Source: Tateyamaria sp. syn59 (GTDB lineage Bacteria > Pseudomonadota > Alphaproteobacteria > Rhodobacterales > Rhodobacteraceae). Taken from it: a stretch of 64,000 bases of DNA. The notes beneath the pieces were generated by a model. It searched no databases. It saw nothing but the letters and a program-made list of their open reading frames with translations, and had not been told where the DNA came from. This document shows, one piece after another, positions 18,191 to 28,017 of the stretch (positions within the stretch are counted from its first letter, which is position 1; the number at the start of each line of letters is the position of its first letter). Made by a program: the position numbers and the translations under genes. The stretch is from assembly GCF_007995245.1 (NCBI RefSeq), contig NZ_VCBA01000003.1, positions 437,184 through 501,183 on the forward strand, written 5' to 3'.

Positions 18191-19996
18191 ATGGCTGCAT
18201 ATGATTACGAGACGCATGAATATGACGTCGTGGTCGTCGGTGCCGGTGGTGCCGGACTGCGCGCCACTTTGGGGATGGCCGAACAGGGCCTGCGCACCGC
18301 TTGCGTGACCAAGGTGTTCCCGACCCGCTCGCACACCGTTGCGGCACAAGGGGGCATTGCTGCGTCGCTGTCGAACATGGGGCCCGACAACTGGCAGTGG
18401 CACATGTATGACACGGTCAAGGGGTCCGACTGGCTGGGCGACACGGATGCGATGGAATACCTCGCCCGCGAAGCGCCCAAGGCGGTTTACGAACTGGAAC
18501 ACTACGGCGTGCCGTTTTCGCGCACGGAAGAGGGCAAAATCTACCAACGCCCCTTCGGCGGCCACACCACCGAATTTGGCGAAGGCCCCCCCGTGCAGCG
18601 CACCTGCGCGGCCGCCGACCGGACCGGCCACGCGATCCTGCACACGCTCTATGGTCAGTCGCTCAAGAACAACGCCGAGTTCTACATCGAATACTTCGCC
18701 ATCGACCTGATCATGTCGGATGACGGCGTATGTCAGGGCGTGCTGTGCTGGAAACTCGATGACGGCACCATGCATCTCTTTGCCGCCAAGATGGTTGTTC
18801 TGGCGACAGGCGGCTATGGCCGCGCCTACTTCTCGGCCACATCGGCCCACACCTGCACCGGCGACGGCGGCGGCATGACGGCCCGCGCCGGTCTGCCCCT
18901 GCAGGACATGGAGTTTGTGCAATTTCACCCCACCGGCATCTACGGTTCGGGCTGCCTGATCACCGAAGGCGCGCGGGGCGAGGGCGGTTACCTCACCAAC
19001 TCCGAGGGCGAGCGTTTCATGGAACGCTATGCACCGACCTACAAAGATCTCGCATCGCGTGACGTGGTCAGCCGCTGCATGACAATGGAAATCCGCGAAG
19101 GGCGCGGTGTGGGCGCCGATGGCGACCACATCCATCTGCACCTCAACCACCTGCCGCCGGAAACGCTGGCCGAACGGCTGCCCGGCATCTCGGAAAGCGC
19201 GCGCATCTTTGCAGGCGTCGACCTGACCAAAGAACCGATCCCGGTTCTGCCCACTGTGCACTACAACATGGGCGGCATCCCCACGAATTACTGGGGCGAA
19301 GTGCTGGCTCCGACCAAGGACAACCCCGACAACGTCTCGCCCGGCCTGATGGCCGTGGGCGAAGCGGGCTGTGCCTCGGTCCATGGTGCGAACCGTTTGG
19401 GGTCAAACTCGCTCATTGACCTCGTGGTCTTTGGCCGCGCCGCCGCCATCCGCGCCAAGGATGTGGTGGATGCCGACGCGCCGGTGCCGACGCCCAACAA
19501 ACGCTCTGTCGAGGCTGCGTTCAGCCGTTTCGACGGCCTGCGCTATGCCAAAGGCCACGTGCCCACGGCTGAACTGCGGCTGGAAATGCAGCGCACCATG
19601 CAGCAGGACGCCGCCGTCTTCCGTACGGACAAGACGCTGGCCGAGGGCGAAGAGAAGATGAAGGCGGTCGCTGAAAAGCAGTCCGATCTGCAGGTCACCG
19701 ACACGTCGCTTGTCTGGAACTCAGACCTGATGGAGACGCTGGAGCTGACGAACCTCATGCCCAACGCGGTCGCCACGATCACGGCAGCCGCCGCGCGTAA
19801 GGAAAGCCGCGGCGCCCACGCGCACGAGGACTATCCCGACCGCGATGATGAGAACTGGCGCAAGCACAGCCTCGTCTGGTTCAAGGGCAATGAGGCGTCG
19901 CTCGGCTTTCGTGGCGTGCATCTGCAGCCGCTGACCAGCCACAACGATGGCGGCATCGACCTCAAGAAAATCGCGCCGAAAGCGCGGGTGTACTAA
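18191..19996 (+). CDS. sdhA: Succinate dehydrogenase flavoprotein subunit
   Basis: This 601-residue catalytic subunit oxidises succinate to fumarate. The dinucleotide loop [12 protein letters not shown] is at about residues 14-25, the covalently flavinylated histidine is expected in SHTVAAQGG (His48), and the active-site stretch [21 protein letters not shown] and the C-terminal SLVWFKG region are intact. Length and motifs are normal. AGGAGG precedes the ATG. It is followed after only 7 bp by a sulfotransferase-like gene rather than by sdhB. Confidence 0.97.
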   Translation: MAAYDYETHEYDVVVVGAGGAGLRATLGMAEQGLRTACVTKVFPTRSHTVAAQGGIAASLSNMGPDNWQWHMYDTVKGSDWLGDTDAMEYLAREAPKAVYELEHYGVPFSRTEEGKIYQRPFGGHTTEFGEGPPVQRTCAAADRTGHAILHTLYGQSLKNNAEFYIEYFAIDLIMSDDGVCQGVLCWKLDDGTMHLFAAKMVVLATGGYGRAYFSATSAHTCTGDGGGMTARAGLPLQDMEFVQFHPTGIYGSGCLITEGARGEGGYLTNSEGERFMERYAPTYKDLASRDVVSRCMTMEIREGRGVGADGDHIHLHLNHLPPETLAERLPGISESARIFAGVDLTKEPIPVLPTVHYNMGGIPTNYWGEVLAPTKDNPDNVSPGLMAVGEAGCASVHGANRLGSNSLIDLVVFGRAAAIRAKDVVDADAPVPTPNKRSVEAAFSRFDGLRYAKGHVPTAELRLEMQRTMQQDAAVFRTDKTLAEGEEKMKAVAEKQSDLQVTDTSLVWNSDLMETLELTNLMPNAVATITAAAARKESRGAHAHEDYPDRDDENWRKHSLVWFKGNEASLGFRGVHLQPLTSHNDGGIDLKKIAPKARVY

Positions 19997-20003
19997 GGTC
20001 CAC

Positions 20004-20831
20004 ATGGATCAGGCGTTGCACAGCACGGATGATGCAGGGCTTGTCCCCGGACGGGTGCTGCGCATCTATGGCATGCGGCGGTCGGGCAACCACGCGCTGA
20101 TCAATTGGATCATGCGCAACGCGCCCGGCGGCAACGGCCTTTTCATGAACAACTGTCGCCACGGCGGTGACCCCATCGTGACCTGCAGCAGCCTGTCGCT
20201 GTTCGAAGGTGGGTCCGAGGTGGGGCAGGGCGGCAAGTGGAAGCGGATCGACCGCGCCGGGGCCAAGCCGTTTACCGCCGTCTCCTACGAAGACCGCGTG
20301 CCGCCTGCGACACCCAAAGCGCTCTTCGCAGCCGCCGAAACGCTCGTCATCATCTACCGCAGCTTCCTGCACTGGGCCGCGTCCCTTCTGCGCAAGATCC
20401 AGGGCAACGACGGCTTCGGCCCGCTCGACCGCAACCGGATCATGGGGCGCGCCGTCAGCACCTATTCGGACATGCTGACGCGGGTAAAGGACGACGACGT
20501 GGTCCCGCTCTGCTACGACAGCTGGACCGCCGATGAGCACTACCGCGAAGAGGCGCTGACCCGCCTCAACCTGCCGGGCAAAGACCTGTCGCTCGGAACA
20601 GTCCAACGTTTTGGCGGCGGCTCCTCCTTCCAGGACGCAACCGCCGCCGCTGACCTCAAAATCGACCAACGCAGCGCGCAAATGGCAGATGACCACGAAT
20701 ACCAGATGCTGCTCTGGACCGCGGCGCGGGACGACAGCTTCATGACCAAGCTCGCGCAGCACTTCCCTGGCGACGCCAAAAGGCTCGAAACTCTGCGCAG
20801 CACGGCAAGTGCACAGGTGGTGCTGCCATGA
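20004..20831 (+). CDS. Sulfotransferase-like P-loop protein inside the sdh operon
   Basis: This 275-residue protein has an N-terminal phosphate-binding loop GMRRSGNHALINWI (about residues 23-36) similar to the PAPS loop of sulfotransferases, and a YRSFLHWAASLLRKIQG stretch that may form the 3'-phosphate site. It is probably a sulfotransferase or related P-loop transferase for an envelope glycan; the substrate is unknown. It starts 7 bp after sdhA and its stop overlaps the next ATG (ATGA), so it is firmly within the sdh transcript. Compare the sulfotransferase inside the suc operon; the two are not close copies. Confidence 0.72.
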   Translation: MDQALHSTDDAGLVPGRVLRIYGMRRSGNHALINWIMRNAPGGNGLFMNNCRHGGDPIVTCSSLSLFEGGSEVGQGGKWKRIDRAGAKPFTAVSYEDRVPPATPKALFAAAETLVIIYRSFLHWAASLLRKIQGNDGFGPLDRNRIMGRAVSTYSDMLTRVKDDDVVPLCYDSWTADEHYREEALTRLNLPGKDLSLGTVQRFGGGSSFQDATAAADLKIDQRSAQMADDHEYQMLLWTAARDDSFMTKLAQHFPGDAKRLETLRSTASAQVVLP

Positions 20832-21157
20832 TCCGCGCCGCCGCCCTCATCGCCGCCCTCACGCTCACCGCCTGCGCCGAGACCACCCAAGCGGTGGACA
20901 ACGTTGCCCGCCGCAGCGCCAAGGCGGCGGTGGCAGAAACCCTCGTCACCCGCTTCCCCGCCGTACCGCAACAGGCCGTGACCCCCTTCACCGACTGCGT
21001 GATTGACAACGCCTCGGCCCGCGAGATCGGTGAATTTGCCAAGGATGCCGTGATCGGCGTCTCCGAAACAACCGCCGCTCTTGTACGTTCCGTGCTCGAA
21101 CGGCCAGCCACACAACAGTGCATCGTCGGGGCGGGTCTCTCCGTCCTGACCGCGTGA
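20828..21157 (+). CDS. Small putative lipoprotein in the sdh operon
   Basis: The 109-residue product begins [18 protein letters not shown], a signal peptide with lipobox LTAC (Cys16 lipidated). The mature part is alanine-rich and helical with two further cysteines (FTDCVID and QQCIVG) that could pair. It overlaps the preceding stop by 4 bases and lies 13 bp before sdhB. No function is known; a role in envelope biology rather than electron transfer seems likelier, but nothing visible decides this. Confidence 0.72.
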   Translation: MIRAAALIAALTLTACAETTQAVDNVARRSAKAAVAETLVTRFPAVPQQAVTPFTDCVIDNASAREIGEFAKDAVIGVSETTAALVRSVLERPATQQCIVGAGLSVLTA

Positions 21158-21170
21158 AAGGAGAACCGCA

Positions 21171-21950
21171 ATGGTCCAACTGACGCTTCCCAAAAACTCC
21201 CGCATGATGACGGGCAAGACATGGCCCAAGCCCGAGGGCGCCACGAATGTGCGCAAGTTCAGCATCTACCGCTGGAACCCCGATGACGGCAAAAACCCGC
21301 AGGTCGACACCTATTTCGTCGACCTCGACGATTGCGGCCCGATGATCCTCGACGCGCTGATCTACATCAAGAACAAGATCGACCCGACACTCACCTTCCG
21401 CCGCTCCTGCCGCGAGGGGATCTGCGGGTCATGTGCGATGAACATCGACGGCATCAACACGCTCGCCTGCATCTACGGCATGGACGAGGTGAAGGGCGAC
21501 GTCAAAATCTACCCCCTGCCGCACATGCCGGTGGTCAAGGACCTAATCCCCGACCTCACCCATTTCTACGCCCAGCACGCCAGCATCATGCCGTGGCTGG
21601 AAACCAAGACGAACCGTCCCGCCAAGGAGTGGAAGCAGAGCATCGAGGATCGCAAGAAGCTCGACGGCCTCTATGAATGCGTCATGTGCGCCTCCTGCTC
21701 AACGGCCTGCCCCAGCTACTGGTGGAACGGCGACCGCTACCTCGGGCCGGCAGCGCTGCTGCACGCTTACCGCTGGATCATCGACTCGCGCGACGAGGCA
21801 ACAGGCGAACGGCTCGACGACCTGGAGGACCCGTTCAAGCTCTATCGCTGCCACACGATCATGAACTGTGCCAAGACCTGCCCCAAGGGCCTGAACCCGG
21901 CCGAGGCGATTGCGAACATCAAGAAGATGATGGTCGAACGCACCGTCTGA
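21171..21950 (+). CDS. sdhB: Succinate dehydrogenase iron-sulfur subunit
   Basis: This 259-residue subunit carries electrons from SdhA to quinone. The three clusters are all visible: 2Fe-2S at Cys80, 85, 88 and 100 ([10 protein letters not shown]); 4Fe-4S at Cys170, 173, 176 with Cys180 ([13 protein letters not shown]); and 3Fe-4S at Cys227, 233, 237 ([15 protein letters not shown]). GGAGA precedes the ATG. It is the last gene of the sdh operon and is followed by a GC-rich tandem hairpin. Confidence 0.97.
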   Translation: MVQLTLPKNSRMMTGKTWPKPEGATNVRKFSIYRWNPDDGKNPQVDTYFVDLDDCGPMILDALIYIKNKIDPTLTFRRSCREGICGSCAMNIDGINTLACIYGMDEVKGDVKIYPLPHMPVVKDLIPDLTHFYAQHASIMPWLETKTNRPAKEWKQSIEDRKKLDGLYECVMCASCSTACPSYWWNGDRYLGPAALLHAYRWIIDSRDEATGERLDDLEDPFKLYRCHTIMNCAKTCPKGLNPAEAIANIKKMMVERTV

Positions 21951-21963
21951 TTTGAACGATTGA

Positions 21964-22008
21964 AAAAAGGCGGCTCCGCCGAGGCGGCTCCGCCGAGGCG
22001 GAGCCGCT
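21964..22008. repeat. Tandem 14-bp palindromic repeat acting as a bidirectional terminator
   Basis: Just after sdhB the unit GGCGGCTCCGCCGA occurs twice in tandem and is followed by GGCGGAGCCGC, so several alternative stems can form (GGCTCCGCC with GGCGGAGCC, for example). On the minus strand the stems are followed by TTTTTTC, as expected for a terminator of the convergent gene at 22120. On the plus strand only TTGT follows. Copy number may vary by slippage. Confidence 0.6.
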
Positions 22009-22119
22009 TGTAGCGTGCCGCATTGGGTTTCTTGTGCATCTCATAGGACCAAGCAGGCGATCAGTTTCCAGGGTGCGACGAGGCACAGCCGCACAGCGTG
22101 GCTTCACCGATGTCTTGGG

Positions 22120-23085
22120 TCAAAGGTGTCTCGGCGTTGCAAACAGTTTAAAGGTATTTTGGAAAGGCGGAAATGCAGGCAGTCCGCGCGCCGCGTCCAA
22201 AGCGCGATATGCGGCAACAACTTCATGCCGCCGATGTGCAATGATCGTTCTGGCATAGAACTTCTCGTAGTCCTCGTATGTGAGCGCACCCTTTGGACTA
22301 ACAAAATGCGTTGCCCACCCGTGAATTTTGATCTCATCCAGATAGCTTAGGCGCGTGCTCTCATCTTTGATGTCGTCATCAGAGGCCCGCGTTTCTGCCT
22401 GGACAAATTCAAAGAATTTTCGGTGCCTCAGGTCTTCATATTCCCTGATCTCTCCAGATGTGAAACGTTCAAAGGCTGCTCGGCCTTTTTCAAAATCTCC
22501 TTTGATGTTCGTCTGAATGATATTTCGTGTATGTCTTAGGCCGGTTTCACGGATGTCCCCCGTTTCAATGCCGCCCAGATATTCCTCCGACAATCTCTTG
22601 GTCTGATGCGCGACGAGGCGCGGAAAAGTCCGGTCGTGTTCGACAGCCCGCCACGCGTGCATCATGGCGTCAGGCGCGCGCATAATGTGTAGAAAATTGG
22701 TCTCGGCATAGAAGTCTTCAAACGCGTCAATCGGCAGGAAATGTGCCGCCCATCCAGCGATATGGCTTTCAAGTCCTGCAGAAGAGTTGTGCATTGTGAG
22801 AGGGTTGTCAGGGATATTCAGGCGCTTTGTTTCGGCGACAAGATGGCGGTAGAACGCACGCTGCATGTCTGTCGCCTCGGGGCGTGACCCATCAATGAGA
22901 TCAGTATGAGACTTGAGCAGAATGTCGTTTCTCAGTGACGTCCATGCGTTGAACCGTTCGGCGCGCTCTTCTTTACTGGGCGCCTTGCTTGTCGCGCGTG
23001 AAAAGGCCCATAAAAGCCGTTCTCTGTAGCCGTAGAGTATCTCGTCCAGCGAATAGTAAAGGTTTTTCCAGAATCCGATATTCAT
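22120..23085 (-). CDS. Unrecognised protein built of two related halves
   Basis: I do not recognise this 321-residue protein. It has no signal peptide or membrane segment. Residues about 75-157 and 220-305 align with each other. Shared blocks include HIAGWAAHFLP / KIHGWATHFVS, FEDFYAETNF / YEDYEKFYART, and a closing AWRAVEHDRTFPRL / AYRALDAARGLPAF, so the gene arose by internal duplication. Base composition is clearly lower in GC than the neighbours, suggesting acquisition. The start at 23085 (MNIGFWKNLYYS) is preferred; the frame is open 23 codons further without a good domain. It is convergent with sdhB. Confidence 0.65.
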   Translation of the reverse strand: MNIGFWKNLYYSLDEILYGYRERLLWAFSRATSKAPSKEERAERFNAWTSLRNDILLKSHTDLIDGSRPEATDMQRAFYRHLVAETKRLNIPDNPLTMHNSSAGLESHIAGWAAHFLPIDAFEDFYAETNFLHIMRAPDAMMHAWRAVEHDRTFPRLVAHQTKRLSEEYLGGIETGDIRETGLRHTRNIIQTNIKGDFEKGRAAFERFTSGEIREYEDLRHRKFFEFVQAETRASDDDIKDESTRLSYLDEIKIHGWATHFVSPKGALTYEDYEKFYARTIIAHRRHEVVAAYRALDAARGLPAFPPFQNTFKLFATPRHL

Positions 23086-23257
23086 CTGATGTCGTCCCTG
23101 TGCCGCGTTTTGGTGGGGTGTAGCGCGCGCATTGGTGCTTTTTGATGGCGACAAACGTGAGTGTTGTTGTCATCAAACAAGTGGTCAGAACCAGAAATTG
23201 GTTTGCTGCATTGGATGCAAGAGTGCTGAATGGCAGGGTCAGAATAAAGGGGCAGAT

Positions 23258-24103
23258 ATGCCAGATGCACCAAACCACGCCGCCGCCCACCGTGCCCTGC
23301 CGCCGGTGATCTGCTATCCCACCGACACCCTGCCGCAGCCGGATATGGCTGCCTATGCGCGCGCCCGTGACGGCATGACCAAGCTGTCCGAAGTGCTTGC
23401 ATCGCCACGCGAGGCCGCGACATTCGCGGTTCCCGCCGGTCATATCTTCCGCATCTCGTCCATCGAAGGGCCACAGGTCGGCGATCTGAACCTTTGGAAC
23501 CTGCATGACCTGACCGAACGGTTCTATTCCGGCAAAACCCGCGCCCTGCACGGCACCCATGTGAACACCGGCGACAGGCTCTGGAGCAACTTTCCAACCC
23601 TGCGCCCTATGGCCACAATCATTCACGACACGCTGGACTGGTACGGCATCGACGATTTCGGCGGCGGCGTGCATGACGTGATCGGCACGCGCTGTGACCC
23701 CTATACCGGCAACCTGCTGCAAGGCGGGCACTACCACCACTGTTGCCATTCCAACCTGACCCGCGCCCTCTCGGATCACACGGATCTGCCGCTGGCCGAG
23801 GCCGAGCCGCATATCCACGACGTCATGAACGTCTTCATGTGCACCGGCTTCACCCGCGACACCGGCCAGTATTTCATGAAAGCCTCACCTGTCCGACCCG
23901 GCGATCACATCGACTTTTTGGCCGAGATTGATCTGCTCGGCGCACTCAGCGCTTGTCCGGGCGGGGATTGCGGGTCCGAGCATTCCTCCGATGTGGCTCC
24001 CTGCCACCCGCTCAAGATCGAAGTCTTCGCACCCACAACGGGTGCGCTTGATGCGTGGCAAAGTCCGCCAGCCAACGGCTACGATCGGACCCACGGTCGC
24101 TAA
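23258..24103 (+). CDS. DUF1989 / urea carboxylase-associated family protein
   Basis: The 281-residue product fits the DUF1989 family, whose members often sit beside urea amidolyase or guanidine genes. It shows VPAGHIFRISSIEGPQVGDLNLWN, the cysteine/histidine-rich GTRCDPYTG and HYHHCCHSNL segments, and CPGGDCGSEHS near the C terminus, a likely metal site. No urea carboxylase or amidolyase gene is near, so the substrate is open. I chose the ATG at 23258, which follows AAGGGG by 6 bp, over an upstream open frame of 42 poorly conserved codons. Confidence 0.8.
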   Translation: MPDAPNHAAAHRALPPVICYPTDTLPQPDMAAYARARDGMTKLSEVLASPREAATFAVPAGHIFRISSIEGPQVGDLNLWNLHDLTERFYSGKTRALHGTHVNTGDRLWSNFPTLRPMATIIHDTLDWYGIDDFGGGVHDVIGTRCDPYTGNLLQGGHYHHCCHSNLTRALSDHTDLPLAEAEPHIHDVMNVFMCTGFTRDTGQYFMKASPVRPGDHIDFLAEIDLLGALSACPGGDCGSEHSSDVAPCHPLKIEVFAPTTGALDAWQSPPANGYDRTHGR

Positions 24104-24356
24104 GACAGCGCCCCAGTCCATCCTTCCCTGTTTAAAATAATCCCCGCCGGAGGCTCCCACCGTCGCAAGGCGCAGCGACGATGGTCTAACGCTTTGCCAA
24201 TCCGGTTGAGGCCCGCTTGGCTCCGATGCGGGTGAACAAAGTGTAAAGGCACCGCACGGTCCCGGTGCGCGCGCGGTGCACAGGTTATGTACGAATAGTG
24301 TACGCAATGTGCATGCGCCGTTGTCGATTTAAGCTATTGACTAAAAATCAAAAACC
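24104..24356. other. Intergenic region between convergent genes
   Basis: No gene, and no convincing terminator, was seen in these 253 bp between the convergent DUF1989 and deoD genes. The part around 24280-24356 is AT-richer than average. Confidence 0.4.
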
Positions 24357-25061
24357 TCACGAAAACGCCGCCTCTAGCGCAATTTCCACCATGTCCCCGA
24401 ACGTGCGCTCTCTGTCTTCCGACGGCAACGCCTCGCCCGTCTGCAAATGATCGCTCACCGTCAGCACCGCCAGCGCCCGGCGCCCGTGCCGTGCCGCGAG
24501 TGTGTAGAGCTCCGCCGCCTCCATCTCGACCCCGAGAATGCCGTGCCGCACCATCTGCTCATCCAGATCCGGTCGCTCCGCATAGAACACGTCCGAAGAA
24601 TAGATCCCGCCCACATGCGTTGTTGTCCCCTTGGCCTCCGCCGCCTTCACTGCGGCGGCGAGCAGGGGGTAGTTCGCACAGGGCGCGTAGTTGATTTCCT
24701 TGAAAAAACTGGAGGACGGCGACGTGATCGTCGTGGCCGTCATGGCAATGATCACATCGCGGATCCCAACATGCGGCTGCATCCCGCCACATGACCCGAT
24801 CCGGATCAGGGTCTGTGCCCCATAGGTCGAAATCAACTCATTCGCATAGATCGACAGGGACGGCATTCCCATGCCGGACCCCTGAATGGTCACCCGGTTG
24901 CCTTTCCACATGCCCGTGAACCCAAGCATGCCGCGCACCTCGTTGACCAGTTCGGCATTGTCCAAGAACGTCTCTGCCGCCCATTTGGCGCGGTAGGGGT
25001 CACCCGGCATCAAAACGGTCTCGGCAATCTGGCCCTCGGCGGCACCGATGTGAACGGTCAT
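24357..25061 (-). CDS. deoD: Purine nucleoside phosphorylase, DeoD type
   Basis: The enzyme phosphorolyses purine nucleosides to base and ribose-1-phosphate. The 234-residue hexameric-type protein shows [37 protein letters not shown] and the nucleoside-binding [12 protein letters not shown], followed by VSDHLQTGE. The ATG at 25061 has GGAG 7 bp upstream. It may act on nucleosides imported by the BMP-type transporter at 36510-41280, although the loci are apart. Confidence 0.95.
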   Translation of the reverse strand: MTVHIGAAEGQIAETVLMPGDPYRAKWAAETFLDNAELVNEVRGMLGFTGMWKGNRVTIQGSGMGMPSLSIYANELISTYGAQTLIRIGSCGGMQPHVGIRDVIIAMTATTITSPSSSFFKEINYAPCANYPLLAAAVKAAEAKGTTTHVGGIYSSDVFYAERPDLDEQMVRHGILGVEMEAAELYTLAARHGRRALAVLTVSDHLQTGEALPSEDRERTFGDMVEIALEAAFS

Positions 25062-25361
25062 GGTCAACTCCTTATGCTGAAACAGGACGCCCGCTTAACG
25101 CGCTTTCGGGGAAAGGAGAACACCATGTCGGTGAAATCACGAAACGAAAACGGAACCGGTCGTAAAAACAGGGCGCATTTCATGTCAACCCGTCCAAATG
25201 ACCGATCAATGGCGCCTTGTGGATCACCAGCTAACTTTTGAAAACGGTCTGCTATCTGCGGCATTTTCGGATCAGGCGACTTGGCCGAACGCATCCGTAT
25301 GCTTTTTAATCGTGCCCCTCAAAGCTAAGGGGGCACGATTCAAGAATGTGCGCGATGTTGC
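25062..25361. other. Intergenic region with an 11-bp stem hairpin
   Basis: No gene is visible. A hairpin with arms AATCGTGCCCC (25308-25318) and GGGGCACGATT (25330-25340) and an 11-nt loop lies 21 bp after the H-NS-like gene's stop. It lacks a T-run on the minus strand, so it may be a weak terminator or an RNA-stabilising end. The remainder should contain the deoD promoter. Confidence 0.5.
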
Positions 25362-25685
25362 CTAGATTTCCAGGCTTTCCGGCGCTGTACCCGCTTCGAC
25401 AGCGGCTTTGAACCAGTTTGGTTGCCGACCTTTTCCGGTCCAGGTCTGCGTCGGATTTTCCGGGTTCATGTATTTGGGCTCTGCGCTCGATGCTTTTGCA
25501 CCACCGCGGCCAGCTTTTTTGCCGGTCAGTTCGTCGAGTGAAAAGCCGAACTCTGCTGCGGCCCGTTGTGCCGCTGCGAGGGCGTCCTGCTTTTCCGACT
25601 TCCGTCTTTGCACAATCGCCTCGTCGACATCAGCGCGCAACGCTTCCAGCTCTTTTCGGCTCATTTTGTCGAGTTTTATTGCCAT
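25362..25685 (-). CDS. H-NS family nucleoid-associated protein
   Basis: The 107-residue protein has an N-terminal coiled-coil-forming half (LDKMSRKELEALRADVDEAI, then a QRRKSEKQDALAAAQ stretch) and a C-terminal DNA-binding motif YMNPENPTQTWTGKGRQP, the AT-hook-like core of H-NS/HvrA/BpH3-type proteins. It should bind AT-rich DNA and repress acquired or stress genes. In Rhodobacter the relative HvrA acts on photosynthesis and nitrogen genes; the targets here are unknown. The start at 25685 is chosen because the conserved domain begins there; 20 extra upstream codons are open. Confidence 0.85.
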   Translation of the reverse strand: MAIKLDKMSRKELEALRADVDEAIVQRRKSEKQDALAAAQRAAAEFGFSLDELTGKKAGRGGAKASSAEPKYMNPENPTQTWTGKGRQPNWFKAAVEAGTAPESLEI

Positions 25686-25917
25686 TTGCTTTTCCAGTTC
25701 TTGTGTCAGTACCAGCCCTATTCGAAAAAAACCGCCGAGTATCAATAGTCTGGCTGCGCATTTTTTGTGTCAACGGCGGTAACTTGCTCGTTATGCGCGT
25801 TTCTTTCGACCATCAGTGGAAGGTAAAATACATATTTTTAGAGTTCCCGCCATAGTAGTAAGTTTGGCGCGGCCTTATTTTCGCTAAGGGAAAATGAAGC
25901 ACGCGGGCACAGCAACC

Positions 25918-25944
25918 AAAAAAGAACCGCCCATTGGGCGGCTC
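25918..25944 (-). terminator. Rho-independent terminator of ecm
   Basis: On the minus strand a stem formed by CCGCCC/GGGCGG (25927-25932 and 25936-25941, with flanking pairs and one mismatch) is followed by a run of T residues (TTCTTTTTT). It lies about 34 bp after the ecm stop. Confidence 0.8.
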
Positions 25945-25977
25945 CGCTGGATTACAGATTGATGTGGGTGTGCGTCC

Positions 25978-27948
25978 CTACTCCGCGGCAACGGCCTGCG
26001 GATCGGCGAGGGTCACAATGTCCATCATGATGGTGTTCAGTTCGAAATCCTTGGGCGTGTAGACACGGGCAACACCCATTGCGCGCAGCCTGTCGGCATC
26101 ATCGTCAGGGATGATGCCGCCAACGATCACTGGCACGTGGTTCAGCCCTTCCGCCTGCATGCGTTGCATCAGGTCCTCCACCAGCGGGATGTGGCTGCCC
26201 GACAGGATCGACAGGCCGACCACATGCGCGTCATCCTCGCGCGCGGCGGTCACAATCTCTTCCGGTGTCAGGCGGATCCCTTCGTAGGCAATCTCCATTC
26301 CGCAATCCCGCGCGCGTACGGCAATCTGCTCGGCGCCATTCGAATGCCCATCAAGCCCTGGTTTGCCAACCAGGAATTTCAGACGACGGCCCAAACGGTC
26401 GCTGACCGCATTCACCGCATCACGCAGGTCATCCAGGCCTTCGGTCATGTTCGACCGGCCCGAGGATACGCCCGTGGGGCCGCGATATTCGCCATGGACC
26501 GCGCGCATCTGCGCCGCCCACTCGCCGGTGGTCACACCCGCCTTTGCACATACGATCGAGGCGGGCATGACGTTCTTGCCAGCCTCCGCAGCCGCACGCA
26601 GATCCGCCAGCGCCTCTGCAACCGCCGCCGGATCACGGTCGGCCCGCCACGCATTTAGCCGGTCAATCTGGTCCTGTTCCACCGCCGGATCGACAACCAT
26701 GATTCCGCCATCGCCGGTCATCAAGGGCGAGGCTTCGCCCGCCTGATACTTGTTCACACCGACCACGACGGTTTCGCCCTTTTCGATCCGGTTCAGCCGT
26801 TCCGCATTCGATTGCACCAATTGCGCTTTCATATAGTCGATGGCTGCAATGGCCCCGCCCATGGCATCGAGGTTGTCCAACTCGTGCCGCGCACCGTTCT
26901 TCAATTCCTCGACCTTGGCATCGACGGTCGGGTTGCCGTCAAACAGATCGTCGTATTCCAGCAGGTCCGTTTCAAAGGCCATGATCTGCTGCATCCGCAT
27001 CGACCATTGCTGATCCCAAGGGCGGGGCAGGCCAAGCGCCTCGTTCCAGGCGGGCAATTGCACCGCGCGCGCGCGCGCCTTTTTAGACAGTGTAACGGCA
27101 AGCATTTCGATCAGAATACGGTAGACGTTGTTTTCCGGTTGCTGTTCGGTGAGGCCCAGCGAATTGACCTGAACGCCGTAGCGGAAACGTCGGAATTTCG
27201 GATCGGTGACGCCATAGCGCGTCTCGCAAATCTCGTCCCACAAATCCACAAACGCACGCATTTTGCACATTTCAGTGACAAAACGAATGCCTGCATTCAC
27301 GAAGAAGGAAATACGTCCCACGACAGCTGGGAAATCCGCGGGATCAATCCGCGGTTTCAGTTCGTCCAGAACGGCTGTGGCCGTCGCAAGGGCAAAAGCC
27401 AATTCCTGCTCCGGCGTCGCGCCCGCTTCCTGCAGGTGATAGGAACACACGTTCATCGGGTTCCATTTCGGCACATTCGTGTAGCAGTATTCGGCTACGT
27501 CCGCGATCATCTTCAGCGATGGTTTCGGCGGGCAGATATACGTACCGCGGCTCAGGTATTCCTTGATCAGGTCATTCTGCACCGTGCCCTGAAGTTTCGA
27601 CGTGTCCGCGCCCTGTTCCTCGGCCACGGCAATGTAGAGTGACAGCAGCCAGGGGGCCGTGGCATTGATCGTCATCGACGTGTTCATCTGCTCCAGCGGG
27701 ATCTGATCAAAGAGCGTGCGCATGTCGCCCAGATGCGCCACTGGCACACCGACCTTGCCCACTTCACCGCGCGCCAGCACGTGGTCGCTGTCATAGCCCG
27801 TCTGCGTCGGCAGATCGAAGGCAACGGACAGGCCGGTCTGGCCCTTGGCCAGGTTCGACCGGTAAAGCGCATTTGACGCCGCAGCCGTCGAGTGGCCCGC
27901 ATAGGTGCGGATCAACCAGGGGCGGTCTTTCTGTTCAGGCTGCGACAT
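25978..27948 (-). CDS. ecm: Ethylmalonyl-CoA mutase
   Basis: This coenzyme-B12 enzyme rearranges (2R)-ethylmalonyl-CoA to methylsuccinyl-CoA. The 656-residue protein has the mutase TIM barrel (TGLSVAFDLPTQTGYDSDH, MNTSMTINATAPWLL) and a C-terminal cobalamin domain with DGHSNGAEQ, LSILSGSH and VGGIIPDDD. The general scaffold is shared with methylmalonyl-CoA mutase. The single-subunit length near 655 and the neighbouring ccr gene point to ecm. It is transcribed after a small membrane protein gene and ends at a clear terminator. Confidence 0.94.
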   Translation of the reverse strand: MSQPEQKDRPWLIRTYAGHSTAAASNALYRSNLAKGQTGLSVAFDLPTQTGYDSDHVLARGEVGKVGVPVAHLGDMRTLFDQIPLEQMNTSMTINATAPWLLSLYIAVAEEQGADTSKLQGTVQNDLIKEYLSRGTYICPPKPSLKMIADVAEYCYTNVPKWNPMNVCSYHLQEAGATPEQELAFALATATAVLDELKPRIDPADFPAVVGRISFFVNAGIRFVTEMCKMRAFVDLWDEICETRYGVTDPKFRRFRYGVQVNSLGLTEQQPENNVYRILIEMLAVTLSKKARARAVQLPAWNEALGLPRPWDQQWSMRMQQIMAFETDLLEYDDLFDGNPTVDAKVEELKNGARHELDNLDAMGGAIAAIDYMKAQLVQSNAERLNRIEKGETVVVGVNKYQAGEASPLMTGDGGIMVVDPAVEQDQIDRLNAWRADRDPAAVAEALADLRAAAEAGKNVMPASIVCAKAGVTTGEWAAQMRAVHGEYRGPTGVSSGRSNMTEGLDDLRDAVNAVSDRLGRRLKFLVGKPGLDGHSNGAEQIAVRARDCGMEIAYEGIRLTPEEIVTAAREDDAHVVGLSILSGSHIPLVEDLMQRMQAEGLNHVPVIVGGIIPDDDADRLRAMGVARVYTPKDFELNTIMMDIVTLADPQAVAAE

Positions 27949-28017
27949 GGGCGATCTCCTGTGAATCGGGCGCGTAACAAAATTTCGTCTGATCGGAGGT
28001 ATATGTAATTTTCTGGC

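Noticed and set aside
18089-19384. 431-codon minus-strand frame over sdhA
   Set aside because: Antisense shadow of sdhA.
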